From Boswellia sacra (Eukaryota; Streptophyta; Magnoliopsida; Sapindales; Burseraceae), in contig SNVD02004500.1 in assembly GCA_013180625.2 (NCBI GenBank), positions 124,001-188,000 of the forward strand: a stretch of DNA of 64,000 nucleotides, read 5' to 3'. A program made the translations under genes and the position numbers. The number at the start of each line of letters is the position of its first letter. Positions within the stretch are counted from its first letter, which is position 1. Under the pieces are notes generated by a model, which was not told the origin of the DNA, made no database searches, and worked only from the letters and a program-made list of their open reading frames with translations. Positions 48,547-60,060 of the stretch are shown in pieces.

Positions 48547-51100
48547 ATGGTTCACTTTCCCGTCGATATCAATGTTGTCCTTGTGCAACCAATGATCAAA
48601 TCAACACTCAAGGACATTGTGGATGGCCAAGATGTCCCTCTTGTTGGAGATTTTTCCACCCATGTCATCACGAAGGTTAGAATGCCTCTTCTTTGCTTTA
48701 TTTTCCTTCTATATTGATGTATTAATGTTTTGTTATGCATAGAATGTTATTTTGTTGTATTTTCATGGAGTTTGAAAAAAAATTTCCAATTCTATTTGAA
48801 GACAAGCATGTGCCTATTATAGAGTTTGAAGACAAGTGAGCGCCTATGCTAGAGCTTGAAGATAGGCGTGCGCCTGTTGGCTGGAGGTGGAAGATGACTC
48901 AAGACAAGTGCGTCCCTGTCTGAAACAGCCATGTGCCTATTGCTTGCAGTTTCTAAAATTTTACGATTTTTGTGTTTGTTCCTTGTTTGTGCGATTCCTT
49001 GACTGTTTGCATGCTATTTACTTCTGTTTATGATTGTTAGGCCATTAATCTTGACTTTTGAATGTCATCTATATGCCTTGCTTACGTACTTGTTGACTTT
49101 AATTGTTATGAATTTGCCTTGAATTCTTAAAAACCCTTTTACCTATTGTGATTTATTAGGATGCGTGTGACTATCATCCCAAAAGGAACCTAGCTCAAGC
49201 TCACGAGTGGTGCAAGAAGATCAAGGAACTTGTCCTGGGTCACATCAAGGCCCCCATCTTTGACACTTTGACACGTTTGTCACTAATTTTCCATCAACCG
49301 GCCTACACAATCGGTGTACTCTAAGGGTACTTTGTGAGCGGTGGATGTATACGACCTATTCATTCCGTACACTAATTGGGGAGTTCACCATTACTCCCTG
49401 GACTTTGTTGCCATAACGGATCTCTCATTTTAGGGTGTTTTAGTTCCTTTTGATAATTGCTTGGCTTTGCTTGGTTCTCACAATAAAGAGGTGATCAAGT
49501 TGCTTGGTTACCTTCCTAGGAGAAAGTCGAACACTGCCGTCTTGTACAAGCCCATATGAGACCGTTGGATGGGCAAGATTGATGCCTAGGAAGACTTTGT
49601 TGGTGTTTGTGCTAAACAACATGCCTACAACTTCATATTTTATCTGTCGGCCTTGATGCTTTTCTCCAATGCATCAAATTCTGGTGAGATATATCTCCTT
49701 CCTTTCCTAAAGGACTTGGATCAAGTTAAGTTCTATGACTAGGGGGGAGCTGTTTTATCTCATTGTACCTCTATTTGGATCACGACTGTAGAGAAATGCA
49801 AAGGATTGGAGGTTTTGCTCCCATGGTTGAGGCATGCATTCTCTTTTTATATTCTTTTCTAGTCATTAGTTATAGCATACATGAACTTATTCTTTCAACT
49901 TACAGATTTGGGCTTATGAGATTAGGTTTTTTCCAAAGCCCACTACTTTGTTGACTCACAATAGATACCCTCACGCCTACACTTGGTCAAGGACACTAAC
50001 ACATGTCATGAACTGGCTCTCTTAGGAGGGCAATTCGAGAGCTCACTTGGGATCATGTAAGAGAGTAATAATTGTGTTAGTTTCAAAAAAGAAGAAGTCA
50101 TTATACTCACCTATTTGAATTTGTCTTGCAGATTAACTACCGACTGTAGGAGCTTTAGGAGCATTAGGATGATGCCACGAGGAGTGCTTGCCCTTTGGTG
50201 AACATAAGGATACTTCTTCACAGTCTCCAGAGCTTGATATGGTATCTTGGAGAAATAGTTCATCATTGGAATAAAGGGCCCATTGAGCATCCTAGTCCCC
50301 TTTCTCCTCCTCGTCTGACGGTGGACTTCGCTCAATTGATTGATTATGCAAACTAGGTATCTACCTAGCTAATATTGAGGTGGAGGACCTTATTTTTCCT
50401 GCTGTTGAGATGACTTATGCTGATTGGGCTTGGATTTGCTTACTATAGCCTAGGGAGCTGCTTTAACCCCCTATGTACTAACAGCTGCTACTTCTAAGTC
50501 TGGTCCTGCCAAGAAGAGAGGTCGCACTACTCATGGTTGTTCTTCTAGTATAGTAAGTGACGCCACATCCCCTCTTACTGGCCAGGCTCCTATTGGAGTG
50601 ATAGTTAGTAACCTTGCCATTACTCCTGAGGGTCACGTCTTGGTAATGAGCAGGGAGGGGATCATTCAAAGGCATACATTCGCCATTGACCCGTCCATGA
50701 CTTCTACTTTTGTTCTAGCAGAGACAACTCGTGTAAGTCTTCTCTTCTATTTATGATCTCATTCTATTGCCATTGCATTCTTTTAAAGCAAGTCTACTGT
50801 CAATCTTTATAGGTACAAGTGCCTCATGATATTGTGGCTCGACTCGATGGGCTATAGTCGGCGTCTCCTAGATATATCTAAGAGATGGGCTTTGAGAGAA
50901 GGGTAAGTAATTTACATACACAAAATGTATGCATGTTCTATTATGTGAATTCCATATGCGAATACTAATATGCACATTGCTTGGATCAGATGATGGTAGA
51001 GAGGATTGCTACTTTAGAGGCAAAGATTATTAGGTTTCGCATTAGTGGTAGAGGGTAGGATCAGGAGCATGGAGACACTAATGGCAATAATACCAATTGA
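48547..51100 (+). pseudogene. multi-exon plant mobile domain (PMD) gene, antisense to the surrounding LTRs
   Basis: The PMD-like core spans about 49320-50010: C-E-R-W, G-E-F-T-I-T-P, D-F-V-A-I-T, F-Y-L-S-A-L-M-L-F, L-P-F-L-K-D-L-D, Y-D-stop-G-G-A, then I-W-A-Y-E and P-H-A-Y-T-W-S. Candidate introns with splice signals: 48676-49159, 49832-49905 (GC-AG), 50057-50131, 50733-50812 and 50903-50989. The last two are phase 0 and keep the frame. Exon 1 is 43 codons from the ATG at 48547 and joins exon 2 in frame. The last exon ends at TGA 51098-51100. In-frame stops (for example TAG after Y-D and TGA in P-I-stop-D-R-W) and a shift near 49270 show decay. PMD proteins occur in plant genes such as MAIL1 and in Tat gypsy elements and MULEs. 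Here the gene is the only one between reverse-oriented LTRs A and B, so it is inferred to be an extra antisense gene of a Tat-type element. Confidence 0.72.
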
Positions 51101-52573
51101 GAGATTTCGCCTATAGGATTACTTTTATTTTGCTGTTTTTAGGCTTTGCATAGGACTTTTGGAGCTCTTTTTAGGATTCGATTATTAAAGTTGATATTGA
51201 ACGTTTGATAGCTTTTGAACTTTGCAGTGCTTAGATATGAATAAAATTTTCATTTTTCCTTTATATCTCATTCAATAACAATAATTGTTTAGATATACAA
51301 CTCAAAAAATAACCATTTTTCATCAATTTTTGTAATTGTATAATGTTATCAAGCGTGCACCCATTGATACAAGCGTGCGCCTGTTGTGATCCTCAGGGTA
51401 GACGTACACCTATTTTAGGCCTCCATGATAGGCGTGCACCTATTTCAAGTGCATATCAAGTGCATATGGTTCCTAACAAAACCTTGAAATGGATTTGGAT
51501 GCCCCCAGGTTCTCTTTTCTGCTTATATAAGCTTGCTTTCGCCCCATAACTCATTAGATAACACTCAAGATCACAAAGGCCACTCTCAAAACTCTAAAAT
51601 CAAATATCAAAACTTTAAAGGAGCCAAATTGGCATCTTCTCAAGTCAAATGGGCTTCAAGGGTGAAGGTTTCTTAAACATGTCAAGCTTGACATATTCTT
51701 TCTCAAGACTATGGTAAATTTCTAGGACCCTATAGATCATGTTTTTTGCTTCAACAGGCAAGAGCTTTGCCACTATTTAAGGAGCTTAAAGCCACTTTGG
51801 GGATTTCTCCATCTAGTACCCGAGGTATTATTCTCCCTATGTTAAAACCACCTTCTTCACATCTTGGCTGACTTTTTCCATATCCCTTATTTGAGCATGG
51901 ATATGTACTTGGTAAGTGGCAGGGTCATATTGTCTACCCTACTTCAAGTTTTAGAAACAATTGATAGAGCCTCCACTTCAGCTACTCGGATTTTGAAGTT
52001 TTGCCTTCTAGCCCAATTCTTGCTTGTTTCTAAAGACGGTTCTGGGGACCCCCTGTTGATACATCTTATTCCCCAAATGACTTCTAAAATGACCTGATAC
52101 CCCTAGTACTTTTTAAGACTTTGCATGGACTTAACCATGTGCAAACTGGTCAAAGCCAACGTTTCTTGGGTAGTTTTCTATTACTCCAGGTGAGGAATTT
52201 TTTTTTTTTTTAAATCGTTATGATCATCTCCTTTTATTTTAGATTTGGCTATAAGAGACATTATCCCTATTAGCACCACTAGAGATAGACCCTGCCCGAT
52301 ATGGAACCTTCAACATCACACTCGTCGTAAACTTTAACGATTAGATCCCTTGATAGAGCATCTTTAGGTGATTCCTAATGTAGACATTCGTTGATCTTGC
52401 TCATGCTGGAGATTGCAGCATGTGACCACCTACAAGTAAACCAACTGTATTCCATTGGCTAGTCTAACTCATAGCTCTTTCTATGCTCCTTCTCATCTTT
52501 GTCAATAGTACGGATTGAAGTAGAGAACAATGACTTGTGCTCCTATCTTCGGTCCTAGAAGGCTCTTCCAGCG
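51101..52573. other. no gene recognised between the PMD gene and LTR B
   Basis: 51350-51445 holds the third group of palindromic words. 51590-52170 has plus-strand fragments open in shifting frames (for example 51864-52097) that could be a second, more decayed PMD-like gene, but the match is too weak to name. No gag or pol is visible on the minus strand, although the LTR orientation would require them here. A weak PBS-like word (TGGAAGAGCCTTCTAGGA on the minus strand) lies at about 52548-52566, against LTR B. Confidence 0.5.
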
Positions 52574-53397
52574 CGTGAGTAGGGCTTCCATCCTGCTCCA
52601 AGTGCTTTGTGAGCTCAGCACTTTATTTTCCTACGAGTTCCTTTTAGACGCTTAGAGAGCCGTATGGATCAGGTCAAGTAGACGAGACCCAGAGAAAAAG
52701 ATGGAGTCACCACCGGGGCAAATAAGCATGGTTAAAGTTTTGGATGACGGCAGCCGATCCCTACGTATCTAGATGTAACTAACCATCACCTCTTCAACGA
52801 CAGGTTTTGGAAGTTAGGTACGGGTTATACCCACCTGAAGATTAGTCTAGCCTTCGCTCTGGGTTTACTGAGTTCTAAATTCTAGGTTACTTATGTTACC
52901 CTCTTTGGATCCTAAATTTTTTTATGTACACAACCATTTTTATCTTTTTATTACATGAGGTGTCAGCAGTTTGTATATATACTTAGAAAGAGGAGGAAGA
53001 ATTGATTACATTTCTATCAGACATGGGGGAAAGGATTGATGATTACAACATTCTCTTATAATAATTGCAATAAAGTAATTTAAACGATTATAAACTAAAG
53101 GAGTTTCAAGTTTGGTTCCTCATTGTTAAACAAAGGCATTAGTAATAAAAAAAACATGATTAAAATAAATATTAATCTAAGCATACGATCTCTATACTAA
53201 TTATATCATCATTAATCATTAATCAACTATACTAAGCATGCATAAATATCAAATAATTAACCAATAATTGGCCACATAATTAACTACTAAACATGCATAA
53301 TTAAACTAATAATCCTAAACTAAACATGGCAATTAACTATTCATTAACTAAACTAATCCTAAACTAAGCATGGTAATTGACTACTAATTAACAAAAC
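52574..53397 (-). repeat. LTR B, reverse orientation, 3'-end part
   Basis: The minus-strand end reads GCAGGATGGAAGCCCTACTCAC, homologous to the end of LTR A and of the forward LTRs. The sequence stops at the forward element inserted at 53398 and resumes at 62947. Confidence 0.75.
53393..53397. repeat. target-site duplication AAAAC (left)
   Basis: Identical to 62942-62946 after the 3' LTR of the forward element. A clean 5-bp duplication supports a single insertion event. Confidence 0.85.
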
Positions 53398-55224
53398 TGT
53401 AGACATTGAATTTTTGAGGCTTGATAATGAAATGAAGATGAATGTCAAGTAATTAAAATGACCAAAATGCCCTTGGAAGCCAAGAAAAGAAAGGTGACAA
53501 TGAATCAGAGAAAGGTCTCAAAAAATAACATGCGACTTCAAAATATCACAAAAATTAATCTAGAAGGAATCTGCTGATAAATCACACATTGTTGTGAAAC
53601 TACAGATGTCTAGTTTCTGTGAAAATTAGGAATTGCAAATTGGAGTTAAACTCGAAAAGTTATGTGTGATTGAACAGATAAAGGTCAGAAGGAACTACAT
53701 GGCAAAGTGCGCAAAAAGGAAGGACCGCAGGGAACAGTCGCCTAGCTATTGACCGACAGTTGCCCACCACCCAGTTGTTGGTCCTGTGATTTTGAAATTT
53801 TTCATTATAAACCTTCCTAGTTTGATATTTGATTCCTTCTTCATCTTCAACCTTCAACAATATAAACCCCCATTGGCTCACTTTTCATGACATGGATTAT
53901 TAAGAATAATCACCTCTTCTCCCTCTTGAAGACATGCTCAAGAATTCGAGAAGTCTTTTCCAATTTAAAGATTTTAGGCATTCTATTGCTCTAAACCCGA
54001 AAAGGGTATGTCTTAGGAGTAGTCCTCTCTTCTCCCCCCTATTTTCTTGTTTATTTTTTCTTATTTAGAATAAGCATGTTTAGGATTTATTTTAATGCTT
54101 AGGAGCATTTTTAAGGTTTTATGAATTGTTTAACTCTTTTGTTTGTTTTGCAAGATGGATAAGCGTGTCGAGGTAAGTTCACTATCTCTTATTTATTAGA
54201 AACATATTTAGGAATTCAATTTTCTTTGCGAATGCTTATAATCATGCTTAGGAGCACATGATTAGAATCATGTGAGGAGAACTTATAATTGCTTTGATAT
54301 ATGCTAGGAAATAGCATGGAATATGTATGAATGACCTTATTACCCTTTGAATGCTTTGATTGGGCTAAAAGAGCCTTGTTCGACTTCAATTGTTTGAATT
54401 AGGCTAGAAATGCCATGATTAGGCTAGAATATGCCATGATAACCATGCTTAGGCTAGAAATGCCATGATCCTTAATGAATTGATATGAATTATGCTAGAA
54501 TTGTAATAGGCTAGAATGCCATTATAGAATTATCAAATCTAGGTCGAAGTGCCATGATTCTAGATTATGACTCTCTATTGATTTTTAGTTGATTGATATG
54601 AATGAATATATTAATACACCATGTTCAGAAGTATAACTGAATAATTGTATGATGCCATGAAGTGGTGGTGGACTCACATTGATGGTGAGGGACGATCACT
54701 TATAATTTGATGAATGTATTCTTTATAGAATTTATTTTATTGTTCAAGAACAAAGCAATATAATCGTCTTCCCTTTCCCTTATGTTTAATGGAAATGTAA
54801 TTATATTCTCCTCCCTCTTTCTATGTATGAATATACAACTGTTATAATTGAATAATCACCTCACATGTCAAAATGAAGATAAAAATGGAATGTGTGCATA
54901 AAATCAACAACTTAAGTGGACTATATATCAATATGAGATATTTTTATTTGGTATACCCTAGTGGGGGCCGGACTTTGATCTAGGCGGGTTGAATGACTTG
55001 TACCTAACTTTCTGAACCCATCTCTGACGGGATGAGGGTAGTTTAATTAGGTCTTGAAGCAAGGGATCAGATTGCCCCCATTCATTCCCTATTGAATAAT
55101 TGGGTGGCGATTCCGTTTCTCCAAATGTTCCTATGGCTCATTTGTGCTCCCTTAAGTCTTGAAAGAGGCTTTGACACAGTTTCGTGATTGCAAATGCTCT
55201 GGCAGGATGAAAGCCCTATTCACA
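53398..55224 (+). repeat. 5' LTR of forward Tat-type element (1827 bp)
   Basis: It starts TGTAGACATTGAATTT, comparable with the TGTAAGCATTGGAATTT start of LTR B on the opposite strand. It ends AAAGCCCTATTCACA before the PBS. The last ~660 bp align with 62291-62941. Repeated words of the form AGGCTAGAAATGCCATGAT occur at 54390-54560. Confidence 0.85.
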
Positions 55225-55225
55225 G

Positions 55226-55243
55226 TGGCAACTCCACTAGGGA
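55226..55243 (+). other. primer binding site of forward Tat-type element
   Basis: TGGCAACTCCACTAGGGA starts one base after the LTR and resembles the TGGCGACTCCACTGGGGA site seen in Tat/Ogre elements. I did not verify the priming tRNA (possibly tRNA-Arg). Confidence 0.75.
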
Positions 55244-56043
55244 TAAGAGAAGTTGATTATGATTGGGATACCAAATTCTGATACCTCATGTTGATATTTT
55301 GAGTCCTTGCATCACTGCACTTTTCACACAATAAGCACGAATAACCTAAACTAGCCGTTTGGCATTGGCATGAGAAGTCTTTGGCTCCATTCGACCCATA
55401 GATGACTCATGTTGGTGTCACCACATTTGAGCATGTACCATTTAATTGGTATAAAAAGAGATTAGCCCAAAGGGACATCTCTTGCTTGAAGGAGCCTACA
55501 CCATTGGACCCTTGAGACTGAAGCCCATATAGACGACTCTAGAAATTTCCAATATGATGAATATCCAAAACTCTTGTTGAAATCCATGTCTATAAATGTG
55601 AATTCCCTATGACTAGAATAACATCGACTCAACCCCATGAAATCAGGAATGAATGCCACATGTTAAATCACCCACAAGAACAATATGGCGACATGTGCCA
55701 CAAGTTGGGGTTATCATGACGTTTAGAAGCCTTGTTATGATAATCATGGAGAATCCAACATCAACAGGTTTCTTAGAATTAGGTGAGAATATCTCGCATT
55801 CCCACATCCCATGATGATGACTTGGGAATGAGGCCAAAGAACCTAGGAACAAAGATAGGACTTTACGTGTGTGAGAGAGATAAGGTTGGAAGGTTGGAAG
55901 GTTGAAAGTGTGTCTATACCCTTATATGAGGATGCATCATATCATGCATGCATGCTTGGCATTAACACCTTTGTTTTGTAGCCATCATAGCTTAGGTTAG
56001 ACGAGGTGGTCATTTGACAAGGCAAGAAGAACCATTCGTCGAA
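55244..56043 (+). other. leader between PBS and gag, no gene
   Basis: About 800 bp of untranslated leader. Minus-strand frames here (55462-55659, 55643-55852) are unrelated to any family I recognise. GGTTGGAAGG is duplicated near 55885. Confidence 0.6.
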
Positions 56044-57190
56044 ATGGCTACACCTAACAACAACAATGAGATGGTTCAAATGAGGGCTAACATCACAATG
56101 CTCCAACAACAGATAGCCCAACTCATTGAAGCACTCTAAAATGGGCCCAACCGCATAAACTAGTTGTTGTCTGAAGGTGATGCTGATGGTGAGAATAGCC
56201 AAGCAAAGGATAGGGGGAAAAGCCTAACCAACCAAGATGAACTCGAATCGGTCAAGTACTTCGCCAAGGACATGGAGAAATTCCTATCTCTCTTGAAGAA
56301 GAAGAGGTTGAAAAGGGTCGAAGACCTATATGATATCTTAATCATAGGGGACAATGATTTGCCTCCCAAGTTTCACATGCCAGATTTGCCTAAGTTCAAT
56401 GGAGAGGGCAATCCAAAGACACATCTAAGATAGCATGCCAGTGTCATAGCCACCACTCCTCTGTGAAGGGAGTACATCTTGAAGTACTTCATGCTATCCT
56501 TAGAAGATGATGCAATAGTATGGTACCACGATCTTCCCAAAAGAGTTTGAGAAGATTGGGAGGAGCTTTCCGAACAGTTTATAGAGTAGTACCGCCATAA
56601 TACCCAATCGGGGGTAATTTTGAGGGATTTGGAGACAACTTGCTTGAAGCCCAATGAGACTTTTTCGGAGTATCTAGTCCGTTGGAGGGCCAAAGTTGCT
56701 AAGATGACCATAGGGCCGACAAAGAAGGACCAGGTTTGTATGATAATCAATGGTGCTCATGCCTTCATAAGTGATAGATTGGCTGACTTTCTGATCAAAA
56801 CCTCTAAAGACTTGTATGATATGGGCATCCAAATAAAAGATTTGGAGGCTAAGCATAAAAGAAACAATAATACTACCCTAGAGGAAATCAAGGGCAATAT
56901 GACCAAACTAGCGGGTCAGATGACGAGGATGTAAAAGAGCATCAACCAAGGAAGTTCAGTCAATTGGGACGACCCTTATCTGAAGTATTTGAGGAGCTTT
57001 ATGCCCAATTTGTTGTTCCTGTTGACACCAAAGCCTTAAAAAAACCCATGACTAGCTAACCACAAGGATCATGAATATTAAGATTTCCACCAACAAACTA
57101 GCCATATCACTGACAAATGCCACCGCCTTTGACATGAGATACAAGACGTGATCGACAATGGAAAAATTCTTGACCTGAGGAAAGAATAGT
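56044..57190 (+). pseudogene. Tat/Ogre-type gag remnant
   Basis: The start at 56044 gives M-A-T-P-N-N-N and a Gln-rich coiled coil, in frame with the block at 56164-56433. That block ends in the gag words P-P-K-F, M-P-D-L-P-K-F and G-N-P-K-T-H-L. The retrotransposon gag core continues through W-Y-H-D-L-P, E-D-W-E-E-L and R-D-L-E-T-T to W-R-A-K-V-A-K-M-T (56620-56934). The tail has I-T-D-K-C and H-E-I-Q-D-V-I-D-N-G-K-I near 57108-57165, just before where protease would begin. In-frame stops near 56142, 56157, 56431, 56463, 56548 and 56587 mostly sit at codons one transition from Gln, Arg or Trp. Protease and pol are missing; the sequence loses coding character at about 57195. Confidence 0.85.
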
Positions 57191-57630
57191 GATGTTTTGA
57201 AATACTTCATTTTAAGAATGTTATGAGTTATGTATTCTTTTGATGATCATTAATAAATTCATGATACTCATTGGAAATAGATTTTTGTTGATACATGAGA
57301 TTGTGTTGTTTGCATGCTTGACTCTTTTTGCTAGATGAGTTTCATTTTTGATTCTTCAATCATTTGAGCACAACAGCCCAGAATATGGAACTTAATATCA
57401 GTTAGAGAAACCTTATGTGAATAAAGCTTAGTGTTGAGATCTCATAGGATTCTAGAACCTATTTGATCACCACTCAAGGTGAAATCCTACGTTACGTACC
57501 ATCAAGGAAATGATTTAGGCCTTGTTTGAATTGATTGAGCCTTCCAAGCCAACCTAAGCATGATTTATTATCCCTAGTGTACCCCATTGAGTCTAATCAA
57601 GCCTTTTCTTTGTCAAACCATAAAATTCAT
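57191..57630. other. non-coding, between gag end and foldback cluster
   Basis: No domain is visible. Protease would be expected here in a full element, so this probably marks the edge of the pol deletion. Confidence 0.5.
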
Positions 57631-58511
57631 GTGACGATCTGGGCCAGGGCCCTTCTACTCAACCCGTCCTGGTCTCACTGCTGGTCAGAACCCAATCGCA
57701 CAAGTCCAACATATTGTCCACTTTGGCCCGGCCCACTAGCCAACAGGCCTCACAGCTTTGTTGACGAAGGACGCGTCGCCCACTCAAACCCGAGAGCCTT
57801 TGTGGTGGAGGTCTCGGGTTCGAGTGAGGGATGCATCCTTCGGGAACAAAGCCGTGAGGCTTGTTGGCCAGTGGGTCGGGCCAAAGCGGACAATAAGTTG
57901 AAGTTGTACGATTGGGTTCTGACCGGCAATGGGATCGGGACGGGGTGAGTAGAAGGGCCATGGCCCAGATCGTCACAATAAAACGCGCGTTTTATTGTGA
58001 CGATATGAGTCGAGGCCCTATAACCTCTTCTCGGGTTCCACTCCGGTCTGAACCCAACCGCATAGTAAACCGTATTAGTAGCTCAAACGGTACTCATGAT
58101 GAACCATGAGAGCCTTTGTGGTGGAGGTCTGGGGTTCGAGTGGGGGACGTGTCTTTCGGGAACAAAGCTGTAAGGCCTGTTGGCTAGTGGGTCGGGCCAA
58201 AGCGAACAATACATGGAGTTGTGCGATTGGGTTCAGACTGGCAATGGGACCAAGATGGGGTAAGTAGAAGGGCCCTGGCCTAGATCGTCGCAATAAAACT
58301 CGCAGCTCAAACGGTACTCATGATGAACTGCGGGAGCCTTTGTGGTAAAGGTCTCGGGTTCGAGTGGGGGACGCATCCTTCGGGAACAAAGCCGTGAGGC
58401 CTGTTGGCCAGTGGGCCGGGCCAAAGCAGACAATACAGTTTACTGTGCGGTTGGGTTCAGACTGAAGTGGAACCTGAGAAGAGGTTGTAGGGTCTCGACT
58501 CAAATCGTCAC
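57631..58511. mobile_element. nested cluster of foldback (inverted-repeat) units with tRNA-like boxes
   Basis: Hairpin 1 (57631-57976) has arms of about 150 bp: GTGACGATCTGGGCC...CTTCTACTCA pairs with TGAGTAGAAG...GGCCCAGATCGTCAC. Hairpin 2 (57997-58511) has different arm sequence after the shared GTGACGAT end. It contains a further right half of type 1 (58109-58290) and a repeated head (58080 and 58302: AGCTCAAACGGTACTCATGA). A segment of about 100 bp, from GAGCCTTTGTGG to GGGCCAAAGC, occurs three times (about 57793, 58109 and 58333). Each copy holds GGTTCGAGT, close to a Pol III B box. GC content is far above the surroundings. It inserted after gag of the Tat-type element. No protein is encoded. 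Confidence 0.8.
57969..58004. repeat. 36-bp perfect palindrome between two foldback units
   Basis: The centre AATAAAACGC/GCGTTTTATT is flanked by ATCGTCAC and GTGACGAT. The two elements therefore abut head to head at a perfectly self-complementary joint. Confidence 0.95.
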
Positions 58512-60060
58512 AATTTATCCTAACATTGAAAAATTTTCCCTATATAGTACCCTTTACTCATAGCATATAAACATTCTAGAAAGAAGCATTGATAGCCAAG
58601 CTTATGAAGGAAAGAAAGGAATTTGACAAGTTTTATCGAATTTTGAGCTCGAGGAAGAAAAAAAAAGAGGAGAAAAAATAAGAGAAGAAACAGAAAAAAT
58701 AAGAAGAAAAGAAAGACAAAGAAAAAGGAAAGGAAAATAGAAAAGAAGAAAAAAAAAATAGGCCTAATCCAATTGCTCATAAAGTTTAAGGGTGTAGTCA
58801 CTCGAAATTCAAATCAAAGCAAATGAGATGGATGACATGTAAAAGATGAAGATAAGTTTGAGTTAAGGCTCTTAATTAAAACCTAGAATGGTCATATGAC
58901 TACGAGTGAGGTTTCCTGATAGTTTTCTTTATAATACCTTGAGCCTAGCCTATGATAACAAGTTTGATAAAGCCCTAACGATCCTTGATGTTGTGATCAG
59001 CCTGCATTAGTGGAGAGTAGTGTGAAAAGTAGGCTTATGGTAGTCCTTCTATCTTTACAAATTGATCACTAGTTTCTATTTGCATAAAGTTATCTGAGTT
59101 GTAACAAGTGAAGTATGATTGGCTATACACACGCACACGAAGATTCTTGGATGAAGTAATTCTAGCATTAGAATCAAAATTGGGAACAATCATCATGTCA
59201 ATGCATTACCTTAAGTTATTAAATTTGAGAAGTCTTTTAGGAATTCAAATGTGAATCAAATTAATGTACAACTCATATTTAGCATTTCAACTTATTGTTG
59301 GAGGATATTAGATGTGTTGACAACATGTTAAGAAGAAGAAAATCTGCTCGTAGTTCCCATCAAGGGCATCATAGAAGACAACCTTGCCACAAATAGTGAA
59401 GAAGCAAGATATATGGAAGAAGTTAAACATTTCATTCAGCATGGATGTCTATAAAGAAGGAGGAATAATGCCCTTAAAGCTAGATGAAGAAATTTTCCAA
59501 GATAGTACTAAACTTTTCATATAAGGGGCAAAGAATTGTCCTATCATCTTAAGAAAGAAAAGGAGGAGGCAAAGAATCACCCATTCATGATGAGAAGTGA
59601 AAAGAAGCAAGGGGCAAAGAATTACCCTAACCATCTTGAAAATCATGGTAGATAGAATTGTCTCAATCATCTTGGAGGAAGCGTAAGAAATGGTGCTTGA
59701 AGTAGGTAGACTGACTATTCACTAAAGGATTGTTTTGAGCATTTGAAGATTCATTGCATGAGTCTACAATACCAAAAGTCTCCCCCTGCTCATTACTAAT
59801 TCATCCTCAATATCCTTTCATAAGAAGAACAAGCTAGCCTGGAATCGGTCCATACCCTCAATGATCACCTAGCCCAAGAGACATACACATTTACCATAAG
59901 CATAGAGCAAGCATACATAAAGTGTAACTCCTTTTCTTGCAAGAAGCATAATCCAAAACAGAGCAAAGTTAAGAAGCGACTGAGTTTTGTAAAATCACAA
60001 TGCAATATGAAATATGAGGGGTGACCTTGAAGGAAATGGGCTTAACACTTAGAGGAGTAG
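58512..60060. other. no gene recognised; A-rich and purine-rich stretch
   Basis: 58650-58760 is almost pure A/G (GAAAAAGAAGAAAAG-like). The rest is AT-rich without domains. This occupies the place of pol in the Tat-type element. Confidence 0.6.

Larger units (their letters stand above)
47388..51445. repeat. dispersed family of a short palindromic word, AGGCGTGCRCCTRTT
   Basis: About 15 copies with small changes occur near 47388, 47410, 47437, 48384, 48404, 48422, 48805, 48830, 48856, 48903, 48929, 51352, 51370, 51400 and 51429. Most are spaced 18-30 bp within three groups. AGGCG and CGCCT make the core self-complementary. One group lies in the first intron of the PMD gene, one inside LTR A and one downstream of the gene. 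Confidence 0.8.

Noticed and set aside
58078..58150. tRNA gene
   Set aside because: Only A- and B-box-like words are present; no cloverleaf can be folded and it is repeated within foldback units.
58520..58801. 93-codon Phe-rich minus-strand frame suggesting membrane protein
   Set aside because: Product of an almost pure A/G stretch; no real hydrophobic segment pattern or context.
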